DNA of 35,615 bases from Bacteroidota bacterium. Its GTDB lineage: Bacteria; Bacteroidota; Bacteroidia; Chitinophagales; Chitinophagaceae. Below are positions 1-7,228 of the stretch, one piece after another; the first letter of the stretch is position 1; each line of letters opens with the position of its first letter. Below the pieces are notes generated by a model that worked only from the letters and a program-made list of their open reading frames with translations, made no database searches and was not told the origin of the DNA. The translations under genes and the position numbers were made by a program. The DNA is taken from contig JAUZNZ010000039.1 in the NCBI GenBank assembly GCA_030706735.1, positions 1 to 35,615 of the forward strand, written 5' to 3'.

Positions 1-102
1 AGGAAGGAGTTATGGGCGAAAGACCTCAGATAGCATTGGCGCCGACAAGGGAGGAAGGAGTTATGGCGGAAAGACCAAGGACAGCATTAATGCCGATGCA
101 GA
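1..102 (+). repeat. Two copies of a 51-bp direct repeat inside traM
   Basis: Unit 1 spans 1-51 and unit 2 spans 52-102. Both begin AGGAAGGAGTTATGG and remain similar for most of their length, with scattered substitutions. The period is 51 bases, that is 17 codons, so the reading frame is preserved. Each unit carries what looks like a Shine-Dalgarno sequence and an ATG, which makes start prediction here deceptive. More copies may lie upstream of the window. Confidence 0.8.
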
Positions 103-872
103 GAGCCCTGGAGGCACTGAGGGCGGAAAGCGACCCCAGCGAGGACAAACAGGTCGAAAAATGGAATGAGCTGTTGGATAAGATCATGCGGATACAGCAC
201 CCCGAAGCGTCCAAGATGCCGGATACAGTCGCGCCGGTCATCGGAGGTGCAGGCAGACTGATATTCGAGGTCAGCGAAAAGAAGGAAGAAGCGCCGATGA
301 GGGAGTTCGCAGGCAGCGCGGAGGAAGCTAGGGTTTTGCCTGTTTCAGACGGAAACGTCTTTATCACCCTGGACGATAAGCAGGTAGTCTCAGATACGCT
401 GGCGACGAACACGATACCAGCGGTTGTGGAAGAGGACCAGGAATTGACGGCGGGTTCGACGCTAGTGTTGCGGATCACGGAAGAAGAGACAGTGAATGGA
501 GTTGCGATCCCCCGGAACACGCTGATCTATGGTATCGTGTCGCTGAATGGAGAGCGGATGAATGTGTCGATCCCTTCGATACGCTGTGGCGCCGCGATCT
601 ACCCGGTGTCGTTGCAGGTGTATGACCTGGACGGGTTGCCGGGGATACGGATACCGGACGGCCTGGGAAGGGAGGTCGCAAAAGAAAGCGCCCAGCAGGG
701 CATCGGATCGGTGGGCATCGGGGTCATCGACCCGTCGCTGGGTGCACAGGCCGCCTCGGCCGGCATCCAAGCTGCTAAAACGTTTTTGGGCCGAAAGATC
801 AGGCAGGTCAGGGTATCCGTTGGGGCTGGGTATCAGGTGTTGTTGAAGAATACAAGAGTTCAAAATCATTAA
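1..872 (+). CDS. traM: Conjugative transposon protein TraM, 3' part
   Basis: TraM is a component of the Bacteroidetes conjugation machinery and probably an envelope-spanning, VirB10-like channel subunit. The frame is open from the first base of the window, so the ATG at 12 is probably internal and the usual N-terminal membrane anchor lies upstream. The C-terminal half has the family signature: a beta-rich stretch around residues 100-200 and a Gly/Ala-rich tail near residues 225-280 ending in an AGYQVLLKN-type motif. The first 34 codons visible are two copies of a 17-residue unit (see repeat). traN follows after 12 bases, so the two are co-transcribed. The identification is firm; the start is not in view. 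Confidence 0.85.
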   Translation, partial: EGVMGERPQIALAPTREEGVMAERPRTALMPMQRALEALRAESDPSEDKQVEKWNELLDKIMRIQHPEASKMPDTVAPVIGGAGRLIFEVSEKKEEAPMREFAGSAEEARVLPVSDGNVFITLDDKQVVSDTLATNTIPAVVEEDQELTAGSTLVLRITEEETVNGVAIPRNTLIYGIVSLNGERMNVSIPSIRCGAAIYPVSLQVYDLDGLPGIRIPDGLGREVAKESAQQGIGSVGIGVIDPSLGAQAASAGIQAAKTFLGRKIRQVRVSVGAGYQVLLKNTRVQNH

Positions 873-884
873 ATTTTAATTCTC

Positions 885-1763
885 ATGAAGAGTGCAAAAT
901 TGATGGTATTAATCGTACTTATTCTTGTAGGGAGTGGGGTCCTAGGCCAAAGCATTTCGGACTTCGGCTTGACGGCCTTACCCTGCGATTCCGTCCCACT
1001 GACAATCAATAAGATGACGAGCCTGGTCTTCCCCGTCGCGGTGCGCGCCGGGATCCGAGTGAGCCGGGATGTGGCCATACAGAAAGTGGCCGGAGTGGAC
1101 AATGTACTCGAGCTGAAGGCTATGCGAAGGGACTTTGCGCCGACTAACCTGGCTGTATTTGGGGCGGATGGGAAATTATACAGCTTTGAGTTGTATTATA
1201 TAGAGAAGCCGCGGGTTCTGAGCTTTGCTGTTGTGGATCGGGGGCGGGGGGCCTCTGCTGTACCTGCGAAGGAGGCGTGGGATGCTGGTAGGGTACGCCG
1301 AACCGGTGAGGTAATGCTGTCTGGCTTGCCGGCCGATGAAGTGAGGTTGCAGCGAGATGCGGATAGTCTGGCTAGCCTGAAGGGGTATCTGCGCAAATCG
1401 GTCCGAAATGGAGGGGTTACGATGCGGCTGAAAGGCATCTACTATGTTGACGGCCTCGTATGGTTGGCTCTCTCCTTTCAGAATCACAGCCCTATCCCCT
1501 ACCGGCCGGGATATCTCCGGGTATTCATTGCAGACCGGAAGCGGGGAAAGCGGGCGGCGGTGCAGGAGGTTACCCTGGAGCCGGTTTATGGAAGGCTGCC
1601 GGAGATTATTATGCGCGAGGCAAAGGTGGTCATTGGGTTCAGGCCATTCACCATCGGTAAAACGGAAAGGCTAGCGGTGGAGGCCGGGGAAAAAAATGGA
1701 GGAAGGGGGATGATGATAAAAGTGGGACAGATATCATTCAATGAAAAAGCTTTAACACCTTAG
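885..1763 (+). CDS. traN: Conjugative transposon protein TraN (DUF4138)
   Basis: TraN is the partner of TraM in the Bacteroidetes mating apparatus, thought to be an outer-membrane-side, VirB9-like component. The 292-residue product begins with a signal peptide (hydrophobic residues about 7-21, probable cleavage after GVLG), followed by a beta-rich body and a region near residues 185-260 (YYVDGLVWLALSFQN, PYRPGYLRVFI) typical of the DUF4138 family. It starts 12 bases after traM. No traO follows; the next 160-230 bases are AT-rich and the following gene is unrelated to conjugation. The length is near normal for the family. Confidence 0.85.
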   Translation: MKSAKLMVLIVLILVGSGVLGQSISDFGLTALPCDSVPLTINKMTSLVFPVAVRAGIRVSRDVAIQKVAGVDNVLELKAMRRDFAPTNLAVFGADGKLYSFELYYIEKPRVLSFAVVDRGRGASAVPAKEAWDAGRVRRTGEVMLSGLPADEVRLQRDADSLASLKGYLRKSVRNGGVTMRLKGIYYVDGLVWLALSFQNHSPIPYRPGYLRVFIADRKRGKRAAVQEVTLEPVYGRLPEIIMREAKVVIGFRPFTIGKTERLAVEAGEKNGGRGMMIKVGQISFNEKALTP

Positions 1764-1996
1764 AGTGCTCTCCCAAATAAATTGCAGCACATATCTAAAA
1801 ATATGATCATTGGGAAACAATGAATTTCGACTTTGTTGTGATTATTAATTGCAGGCTAATTGAAAAGAGTGTTCTAATGAATATTCGATCTTGATTTGTA
1901 GCGGATTGTGATGATTGACCTTAGACGTTGAAACTTCAAATTAGGGTGTTTACACGGTTGACCCATTTCAACCAAGCAATTATCTTCAATCCGCAT

Positions 1997-3778
1997 ATGA
2001 GTCGAAATACTTCGCAAAACCCCGAACGAGATAAGCTTCCAGTTAGTATTTCTCTCTTAGAAAGCACCTTATTCGAAGAAGAAGACTTCAATCATATTGT
2101 CGACTCTATTACTGGGGATAGTATATTTGAGGAGCAACGCCTGCGTCCACTTCATACTCGCGGCCGCCAAGTTAGGCTTTTCTACGCGCGTCAAGCCAAG
2201 CCAGCCCGATGGGTCGCCTTTTTTAGGCCAGCTCTTGCACCGGACCAGCCCATGCTTAAAGCACAAAATCGCGTCGCCTCATTTGTCTGTTTTGTTGGCG
2301 CCGGAAGGCGTAGTTTTGTACTTACTGGAGGACTCGGAAAATTCCTCGTTCAAGACTACCTAGATCCGAATTTCGGAATGGACATCCTTGTCCGCCTAAT
2401 AAAAAAGGATGCCCCTAGTGTGCGATCCTTGCAAGACCGCGGAGTGACAGGAACCGTACTAGGTGAGAACCGTTTTTTTAGAGGTCGACAACGTCTTACA
2501 GATGAGGACCAGTTTGGCAAAATATATAAAGAGATCAACGCAGTTCTGAATAACCAAACCCTGCTCAAAGAACTAGGTTTTTCATCACTAGAAGTGAAGC
2601 GGAAGACCGCCGGCTGCTGGGCAAAGTCCTCATTTCTTCTAAGCAAAAGTATTGGATTTGAAAAGATGCTCAACCTTGTTGATCAGCTTAATAGAATCCT
2701 CGCCAAACCGCCAAATTTCTCCCTCAACAGCGTCATCTTGATCCGGAATCGTGGTGAAAGAAATCGGCAGCTGTTGGAAAATCTATCTACTCAATTGAAA
2801 TTGGTACTCTACGAAGATTGTCTAAACGAGCGTGTCCCTGATTTCGACTTTTGTCACTCAGACTTCGAATCTTACCTTACTGCCTCTTCTTATATGATTG
2901 ATATTGAAGGGAAAGACAATATGACTTCCGATGAACCAATAGAATTTGCTGAAATGATGAGGCATTTTAAGGAGAAAGGTCGCTGGACCGCAGACACTCC
3001 TGAAGAGTTTGACGTTGACATTTTACGTAGAAAATTGATCTCATTCGATGATGTAGGAAACGAAGAAACATCGGGCACCATCCTAGAACATCTGCACGGA
3101 GAGATAAGCTGGGAAGGACGAAGATACTTCTACTTAGATCGCCAATGGTATCGGATCGATAGCGGATTTGTAAAGGCACTTAATATTCAATGTCAGGCGG
3201 TTATAGATCAGTACTTGGATGAACATCTCCTCGTCTTGCCCTTCGATACCCGAAGAGACGAGAGATGCTTTACCGACAAATATCTCGGCCAATCCGGCTG
3301 CATCGTGCTCGACACCATAATACAAGACCACATCGAAGCTTGTGACTTGCTAATATTTGATACCGAGTCCTTGTATATCGTCCACATAAAGCGTGGATTC
3401 AACAACTCAATGCGCGAGCTCGCGGCGCAAGTATCGCTTGCAGCACGGCGGATCGCGCAGGACAGCTTAAGCGACTTTGCATTTATTAAAGGGATAGAAA
3501 ACCAAGCCCGAGCAGGCCGGAAAAGTCCAAATCTTCGTCGGCAGCGGATTGCCGCGCAGACATTCCCAGCAGAGGGGTTGGTCGGACTTTTCAAAGGTCG
3601 AAAGCTAAACAAAATAACATTCTGCTTAGCCTTTGCAGATCTTAGCGACCACCCACGACATATAAAGACCGACCTAGATCGATTTGAGTCAAATATGGCG
3701 AAATATTCCCTATTGAATTTGAGTCAAGAGGTAAGAAAGTACGGTTTTGATTTTAAAGTAGTTCAGTTGAGAAAGTAG
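1997..3778 (+). CDS. TIGR04141/DUF6119 family protein, sporadically distributed, probable defence gene
   Basis: I recognise this as the TIGR04141 (DUF6119) family, whose members occur patchily, usually on mobile elements; no function is established. The ATG at 1997 is preferred because it places the family's opening beta strand (LPVSISLLES) near residue 14; the frame also opens at a TTG at 1928. The product has 593 residues, without signal peptide or membrane segment. Near residues 449-465 there is a Cys-Asp pair, then a strand ending His-Ile-Lys-Arg-Gly, resembling the D...(E/H)xK core of PD-(D/E)xK nucleases. A helix rich in Ala and Gln follows. It sits between traN and a TIR gene on the same strand. 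Nuclease activity is inference. Confidence 0.7.
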   Translation: MSRNTSQNPERDKLPVSISLLESTLFEEEDFNHIVDSITGDSIFEEQRLRPLHTRGRQVRLFYARQAKPARWVAFFRPALAPDQPMLKAQNRVASFVCFVGAGRRSFVLTGGLGKFLVQDYLDPNFGMDILVRLIKKDAPSVRSLQDRGVTGTVLGENRFFRGRQRLTDEDQFGKIYKEINAVLNNQTLLKELGFSSLEVKRKTAGCWAKSSFLLSKSIGFEKMLNLVDQLNRILAKPPNFSLNSVILIRNRGERNRQLLENLSTQLKLVLYEDCLNERVPDFDFCHSDFESYLTASSYMIDIEGKDNMTSDEPIEFAEMMRHFKEKGRWTADTPEEFDVDILRRKLISFDDVGNEETSGTILEHLHGEISWEGRRYFYLDRQWYRIDSGFVKALNIQCQAVIDQYLDEHLLVLPFDTRRDERCFTDKYLGQSGCIVLDTIIQDHIEACDLLIFDTESLYIVHIKRGFNNSMRELAAQVSLAARRIAQDSLSDFAFIKGIENQARAGRKSPNLRRQRIAAQTFPAEGLVGLFKGRKLNKITFCLAFADLSDHPRHIKTDLDRFESNMAKYSLLNLSQEVRKYGFDFKVVQLRK

Positions 3779-4072
3779 TGATTGGTAGAGAATAAAAAGC
3801 TTGATCATTAAAACCTATCTCATTTTCTGCTCGTCATTTGTTCGCTATATCATTCTAAATAAATAAAGATCACAACTTTATTCGTCGGAACACTTTTGGT
3901 ACTACCGCATATTTTATACAATGTGCATATACATAAATTCAAATTACCTCCATCTCAAAAAAAAGCTCTAAATAAGATATCTCGAAGATACCAATAATGC
4001 TCTTATCATTTTCAAGTAATTCTATTTGACAAAGCCCTTATCAAAAGTCACTTCAGCTAATCAACTTGGAAC
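3779..4072. other. AT-rich intergenic region before the TIR gene
   Basis: About 290 bases without a credible gene, much richer in A and T than the chromosome to the right. It separates the DUF6119 gene from the TIR gene and presumably holds the TIR gene's promoter. I could not find a convincing TTTG / TAnnTTTG pair, terminator hairpin or repeat in it. Confidence 0.5.
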
Positions 4073-5179
4073 ATGGTAACTTTACGACAAGATCAGCCCG
4101 TTGAATACAAAGCAAGGATTATGATGGAATATACTCAAAAAGAATTTGACTTTTTTATCAGTCATGCATCCGAAGATAAAGAGAGGTTTGTCAAACCTTT
4201 AGTAAAAGAATTAAAAAGGCTTGGATTTAAAGTCTGGTATGATGAGATGACGCTTAAATTAGGCGATTCCCTTTTTGAAGAAATCTCCAACGGAATAAAA
4301 AACTCAAATTTTGGGATTGTCGTTATAAGTAAAAGTTTTTTGAAAAAAGCATGGGCTAAGAAGGAACTGAATGGGCTAATTAATAAAGAAATTATTACAA
4401 ATAGCAAGGTAATATTGCCGGTATGGCTCGATATTGAAGTGGATGACGTTTTATCTTTTTCTCCATTGCTGGCAGACAAAGTATCTATTTCTGTCAAACC
4501 AAATGAAATAGACAAGGTAATCGCTCAAATTCTTTCTGCAACAAATTTGGAAATTATCCCACGTGAGACGATTTTAGAACAAATTGATTATTTAAGAAAT
4601 TGTACTGAAGATGAAAGGAATAAATATATTATAGACACAGAAGCGCGAATAAAAAACCTGATATATTTTCAAGAAGCATATTATAACTGGTTCACTTCTG
4701 ATGATGTTTTTGAAGGTGACGAATGGGATGACTTGCTTGCTGACAAAAAGAGATTTGAATTGCAGAGTTCGTATCGTCTACCATATAATGTTACTTATAA
4801 TTCGGAGTTTCATCCGAAAAACGGAATGAATGAAATTTTAATACTTGCAAAAAAATGGATAAGACAAAAGGCAAACGCAGCAGAAATATATGAACTGATA
4901 TTCCTAATTGATTGGTATCATGAACTTGATCTACCTTATTTGCTTTGGGGCTATCCTGAGCAATCATTAAAGGACATGGAAACGCATAATTTGTGTTTTA
5001 CAGCACCATTTACTACCAATCCAAAGAAAATTTTTCGCAGGACTCAAATTGAAGAAGGGATGAAGGAAATATTTGCTAGCTACTATTCTGTGGATGAACA
5101 AGACATTTCAAATGCTTCTTTTGAGTTTCTAATCTCGCATGTTAGCCACGAAATGATAGTTGAGGGTTCAGAAAAATAA
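4073..5179 (+). CDS. TIR-domain protein with uncharacterised C-terminal region
   Basis: Bacterial TIR domains usually hydrolyse NAD+ or make cyclic ADP-ribose signals during phage infection. Residues about 24-155 form a TIR domain: box 1 DFFISHASED, then FKVWYDE, and SKSFLKKAWAKKEL, in which Glu98 occupies the catalytic glutamate position. Residues 160-368 match nothing I recognise; they are rich in aromatic and acidic residues and could be a sensor. The gene may start at 4073, or at the ATGs at 4121/4124, which lie right before the TIR domain. No membrane segment is seen. Base composition is markedly AT-rich, which supports recent transfer. It lies 294 bases after the DUF6119 gene, same strand. 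Confidence 0.8.
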   Translation: MVTLRQDQPVEYKARIMMEYTQKEFDFFISHASEDKERFVKPLVKELKRLGFKVWYDEMTLKLGDSLFEEISNGIKNSNFGIVVISKSFLKKAWAKKELNGLINKEIITNSKVILPVWLDIEVDDVLSFSPLLADKVSISVKPNEIDKVIAQILSATNLEIIPRETILEQIDYLRNCTEDERNKYIIDTEARIKNLIYFQEAYYNWFTSDDVFEGDEWDDLLADKKRFELQSSYRLPYNVTYNSEFHPKNGMNEILILAKKWIRQKANAAEIYELIFLIDWYHELDLPYLLWGYPEQSLKDMETHNLCFTAPFTTNPKKIFRRTQIEEGMKEIFASYYSVDEQDISNASFEFLISHVSHEMIVEGSEK

Positions 5180-5442
5180 AAATACTACTTAATGAAAGCC
5201 AAAGTAGAATATAGACTGACGCCCTCTGATAATTCAAAGGCCTCAATGTCGCGGTGATCCGGTGGCCGTTGACTGGTAATCTTTACTTTCGGGCCGTAAC
5301 ATGAGTATGGTTTCCAGGCTCGTTATTCCTATGTTTTATTAAGTAAAAAGACACTTGTAACATTTCTGCATTGCAATGAATTGCATGCAAAATTTGTGAC
5401 GCGGTACACAATTCGAACCATTTTGGTGTTACCTGGCGACCA
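5180..5442. other. Intergenic region between the TIR and ion channel genes
   Basis: About 260 bases without a credible gene. On the minus strand a 45-codon frame (5322-5185) bounded by stops reads like protein (AWKPYSCYGPKVKI..., RPPDHRDIEAFEL) and could be the end of a decayed gene, but no family was recognised. Both flanking genes end here, in converging directions. No clear terminator hairpin was found. Confidence 0.35.
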
Positions 5443-6150
5443 TCATTTATGATGCCTGGTGTCGACCCGGGTGAAAAAGTTGAGGAAGAGCACGATGAAG
5501 AATAAGAATATGATCGAATGCAGGATGACCACGTATTTCCCCGCAGCGGTCGTTGGAAAGATGTCCCCGAAACCGATCGTCGAGGAGGTCATGAAGCTGA
5601 AATAGACGAAATCGAGCCGGGAGTGAGCCGTTCCCTCCAGCAGGTTAAGTCCCCCGTATATGACAGCAAAATCGAAGGTAATCTCGATGTAGTTGAGGAA
5701 CAGGAGCAGGATCGAACGCTTGGACGACCGGGGTTCATCGAAAATCTCCGAGGCAAAGAACAGGGTCGCAATATAAAAAATCGTTTCCGACAGCAGGTAG
5801 CCGGTTATCGCCTGGATGAACCTATTCGAATACCATCCCAACAGCAGGGACAGGAAGGGAAAGAGGAGCTTCAACAAGACATAGAATTCGATAGCCAGCT
5901 TTTTATACGTGGAACCCTGCCTGCCAAAGCTATTCCGGATGTAAATCCCCGGATAAAGAAACTGCTGCACGATCAGAAAAAGCCGGAAGATCTTCTCCAG
6001 CCCTATGTCATTGTGCGTTTCATTGTTCCAGACCTTGTACAGGTTCAACCGCTGGCGCCGGATGACCGAATACGCAGAACGGAGATTGTCTTCGGGGCGA
6101 CCGAAGAGAAGTTTGCGCAAAAAAGAGGTCTTAGGCTTAGGTTGGGTCAT
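5443..6150 (-). CDS. Two-pore-helix type potassium channel family protein (ion channel)
   Basis: This is probably a small inner-membrane K+ channel. The 235-residue protein has hydrophobic segments at about 85-105, 112-133, 146-168 and 205-227. Between the last two lies a pore loop with the selectivity filter TIGFGD (residues 191-196), the canonical K+ filter with Phe for Tyr. There is no C-terminal RCK or cyclic-nucleotide domain; the N-terminal 60 residues are basic and cytoplasmic. An inverted repeat lies directly upstream of its ATG. It is a single-gene unit between the TIR gene and an insertion sequence and may be cargo or chromosomal. The long opposite-strand reading frame is a shadow. 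Confidence 0.8.
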   Translation of the reverse strand: MTQPKPKTSFLRKLLFGRPEDNLRSAYSVIRRQRLNLYKVWNNETHNDIGLEKIFRLFLIVQQFLYPGIYIRNSFGRQGSTYKKLAIEFYVLLKLLFPFLSLLLGWYSNRFIQAITGYLLSETIFYIATLFFASEIFDEPRSSKRSILLLFLNYIEITFDFAVIYGGLNLLEGTAHSRLDFVYFSFMTSSTIGFGDIFPTTAAGKYVVILHSIIFLFFIVLFLNFFTRVDTRHHK

Positions 6151-6174
6151 TGCTAATATTGGGACAAATTAGCA
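6151..6174. repeat. Inverted repeat abutting the start codon of the ion channel gene
   Basis: Arms TGCTAAT (6151-6157) and ATTAGCA (6168-6174) are perfect 7-base complements around a 10-base loop. The left arm touches the start codon of the channel gene read on the minus strand, so it would lie in the 5' leader of that message or act as an operator. A run of eight A residues follows on the plus strand. Confidence 0.5.
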
Positions 6175-6226
6175 AAAAAAACCTCAACTCCGAGAGGAGA
6201 GATGATTGACCCGTCCTAAATTAACT

Positions 6227-6247
6227 ATACACTAAAAATTAGTGTAT
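6227..6247. promoter_or_regulatory. Palindrome overlapping the orfA start codon
   Basis: ATACACTAA (6227-6235) and TTAGTGTAT (6239-6247) are perfect 9-base arms around a 3-base AAA spacer. The second arm runs into the ATG of orfA at 6246. Such a hairpin or operator can damp transposase expression by hiding the start codon or binding a repressor. The function is inferred from position only. Confidence 0.5.
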
Positions 6248-6746
6248 GTCATTGGAAAAGAGCCAAAATGAGTTACCTGCCCTCAAAAAGACAGGAGGTC
6301 ATTATGACCGCCTGGCGGTTCAGAAGATTGTAGAGGCCATCGAAGGGGGTATGCCCCGTAGTGAAATTTATTTGATTTATGGTCTATCCCGCAGCACGGT
6401 TTGTGGCTGGATGCGGGAATACGGGTCGCCATCTTACCAGGCAAGCCATCGCGGGCAGCTTACTCAGGCGCAGAAGCGGTCCATGATCCGGGCTATCCGG
6501 GAAGGGCGCATGACACTGCAGGAGGCCAAGTTGGCCTATCAGGAAAATGGCGATCTTAGCGCCGATATGAACAAAGAAGCTCATTTTGTTCCCCCGCAGG
6601 AAGACCCTGAAAACAAGGCCCTGGAAAAAGCACTGCAGGAGGCGCATTTGAAGATCAAGGCACTCAATACCCTCATTGATGTAGCCGAGGATCAGTTTAA
6701 GATACCCATCCGAAAAAAGCCTGGTGCCAGGCAGTCAAAACCCTGA
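6246..6746 (+). CDS. IS3-family transposase OrfA (helix-turn-helix)
   Basis: OrfA binds the ends of the insertion sequence. The 166-residue product has a helix-turn-helix at about residues 22-58 (IVEAIEGGMPRSEIYLIYGLSRSTVCGWMREYG), a second basic helical segment to about residue 97, and a predicted coiled coil at about 118-150 for multimerisation. Near its end the codons read A AAA AAG (6713-6719), a canonical -1 slippery heptamer in the correct frame, which would fuse it to OrfB. It is intact, although the rest of the element is not. Confidence 0.8.
   Translation: MSLEKSQNELPALKKTGGHYDRLAVQKIVEAIEGGMPRSEIYLIYGLSRSTVCGWMREYGSPSYQASHRGQLTQAQKRSMIRAIREGRMTLQEAKLAYQENGDLSADMNKEAHFVPPQEDPENKALEKALQEAHLKIKALNTLIDVAEDQFKIPIRKKPGARQSKP
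6713..6719 (+). promoter_or_regulatory. Programmed -1 frameshift site (A AAA AAG)
   Basis: In the orfA frame the heptamer reads A_AAA_AAG, the standard slippery signal of IS3-family elements. Slipping back one base enters the orfB frame (Ala-Trp-Cys-Gln...) and bypasses the orfA stop at 6744-6746. The orfB frame is open from here. Confidence 0.7.
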
Positions 6747-6769
6747 AACAGGACTATCCCGACCTGGGT

Positions 6770-7228
6770 ATGAGAGTACTGTGCGGACTGTTTGGCAAAA
6801 CCCGCCATGCCTGGTATGACCGGCAATGGCGAGAGCAGCAGGATATTTTTAGCGATGAGATTATTTTACAAACCGTCCAAAAAATGAGGCAGCAGTTACC
6901 TCGTGCAGGAACACGAAAATTACATGAACTCATAGCCCCTGAGCTGGCAGCCCATGGCATCGAAGTGGGTCGAGATTATTTATTTGATCTCCTGGCCCGC
7001 CACAAGCTGCTGATCCGGCAACGCAAAAGAAAAGCGTTTACCACCGACTCCCGGCACTGGATGCGAAAGTATACCAACCTGACCTGCCAACTGGTTATTG
7101 ACCGGCCCGAGCAGCTTTGGGTAAGTGATATGACCTACATCGCCTTTTTTCATTACAGGGGTTTTTCCCTGCACCAAACGAACCTACTTCGTTACCGTTT
7201 GCTCCAGGCTTTCCAATTTCTTTCTTAG
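6770..7228 (+). pseudogene. IS3-family transposase OrfB, truncated
   Basis: The N-terminal part of OrfB is recognisable: a DNA-binding region (LPRAGTRKLHELIAPEL) followed by the start of the DDE integrase core, with the first catalytic Asp in QLWVSDMTYI. The second Asp and the Glu are missing. After about 7160 the frame continues to 7228 through sequence belonging to the antisense of the neighbouring esterase gene. This is a deletion remnant, with translation expected only through the frameshift from orfA. The first ATG of the frame, at 6770, is probably not a real start. Confidence 0.75.

Larger units (their letters stand above)
1..5179. mobile_element. Segment of an integrative conjugative element with cargo genes
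   Basis: The segment holds the last part of traM, complete traN, and two cargo genes on the same strand. TraM and TraN are structural parts of the Bacteroidetes (CTnDOT-type) conjugation apparatus. In known elements traN is followed by traO, traP and traQ; none is visible here, so either the cargo was inserted in the tra operon or the element has been eroded. The left end lies outside the window. The right end is not defined; insertion sequences and the 3' end of a tRNA-Lys at 10029 follow, and the latter is a possible attachment site. Confidence 0.6.
6203..7165 (+). mobile_element. IS3-family insertion sequence, right end missing
   Basis: The element consists of orfA, a -1 frameshift signal and the first part of orfB. 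The left end is probably just upstream of the palindrome, near TGATTGACCCG at 6203, but without the right end the terminal repeat cannot be confirmed. Similarity to an IS3 transposase stops shortly after the first catalytic Asp (WVSDMTYI). The 3' end of the esterase gene begins at 7184, so the breakpoint falls at roughly 7150-7180. The element cannot transpose by itself. Confidence 0.75.

Noticed and set aside
5185-5322. 45-codon minus-strand frame with protein-like sequence
   Set aside because: Too short, without start codon or recognisable family; noted only in the intergenic entry.
5518-6156. 212-codon reading frame antisense to the ion channel gene
   Set aside because: It has low-complexity, charged composition and no motif, while the opposite strand shows membrane helices and a TIGFGD filter.
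7150-7175. Hairpin CAGGG...CCCTG as a terminator for the esterase
   Set aside because: The stem is only five bases, with no T run on the minus strand, and it falls within the IS breakpoint.
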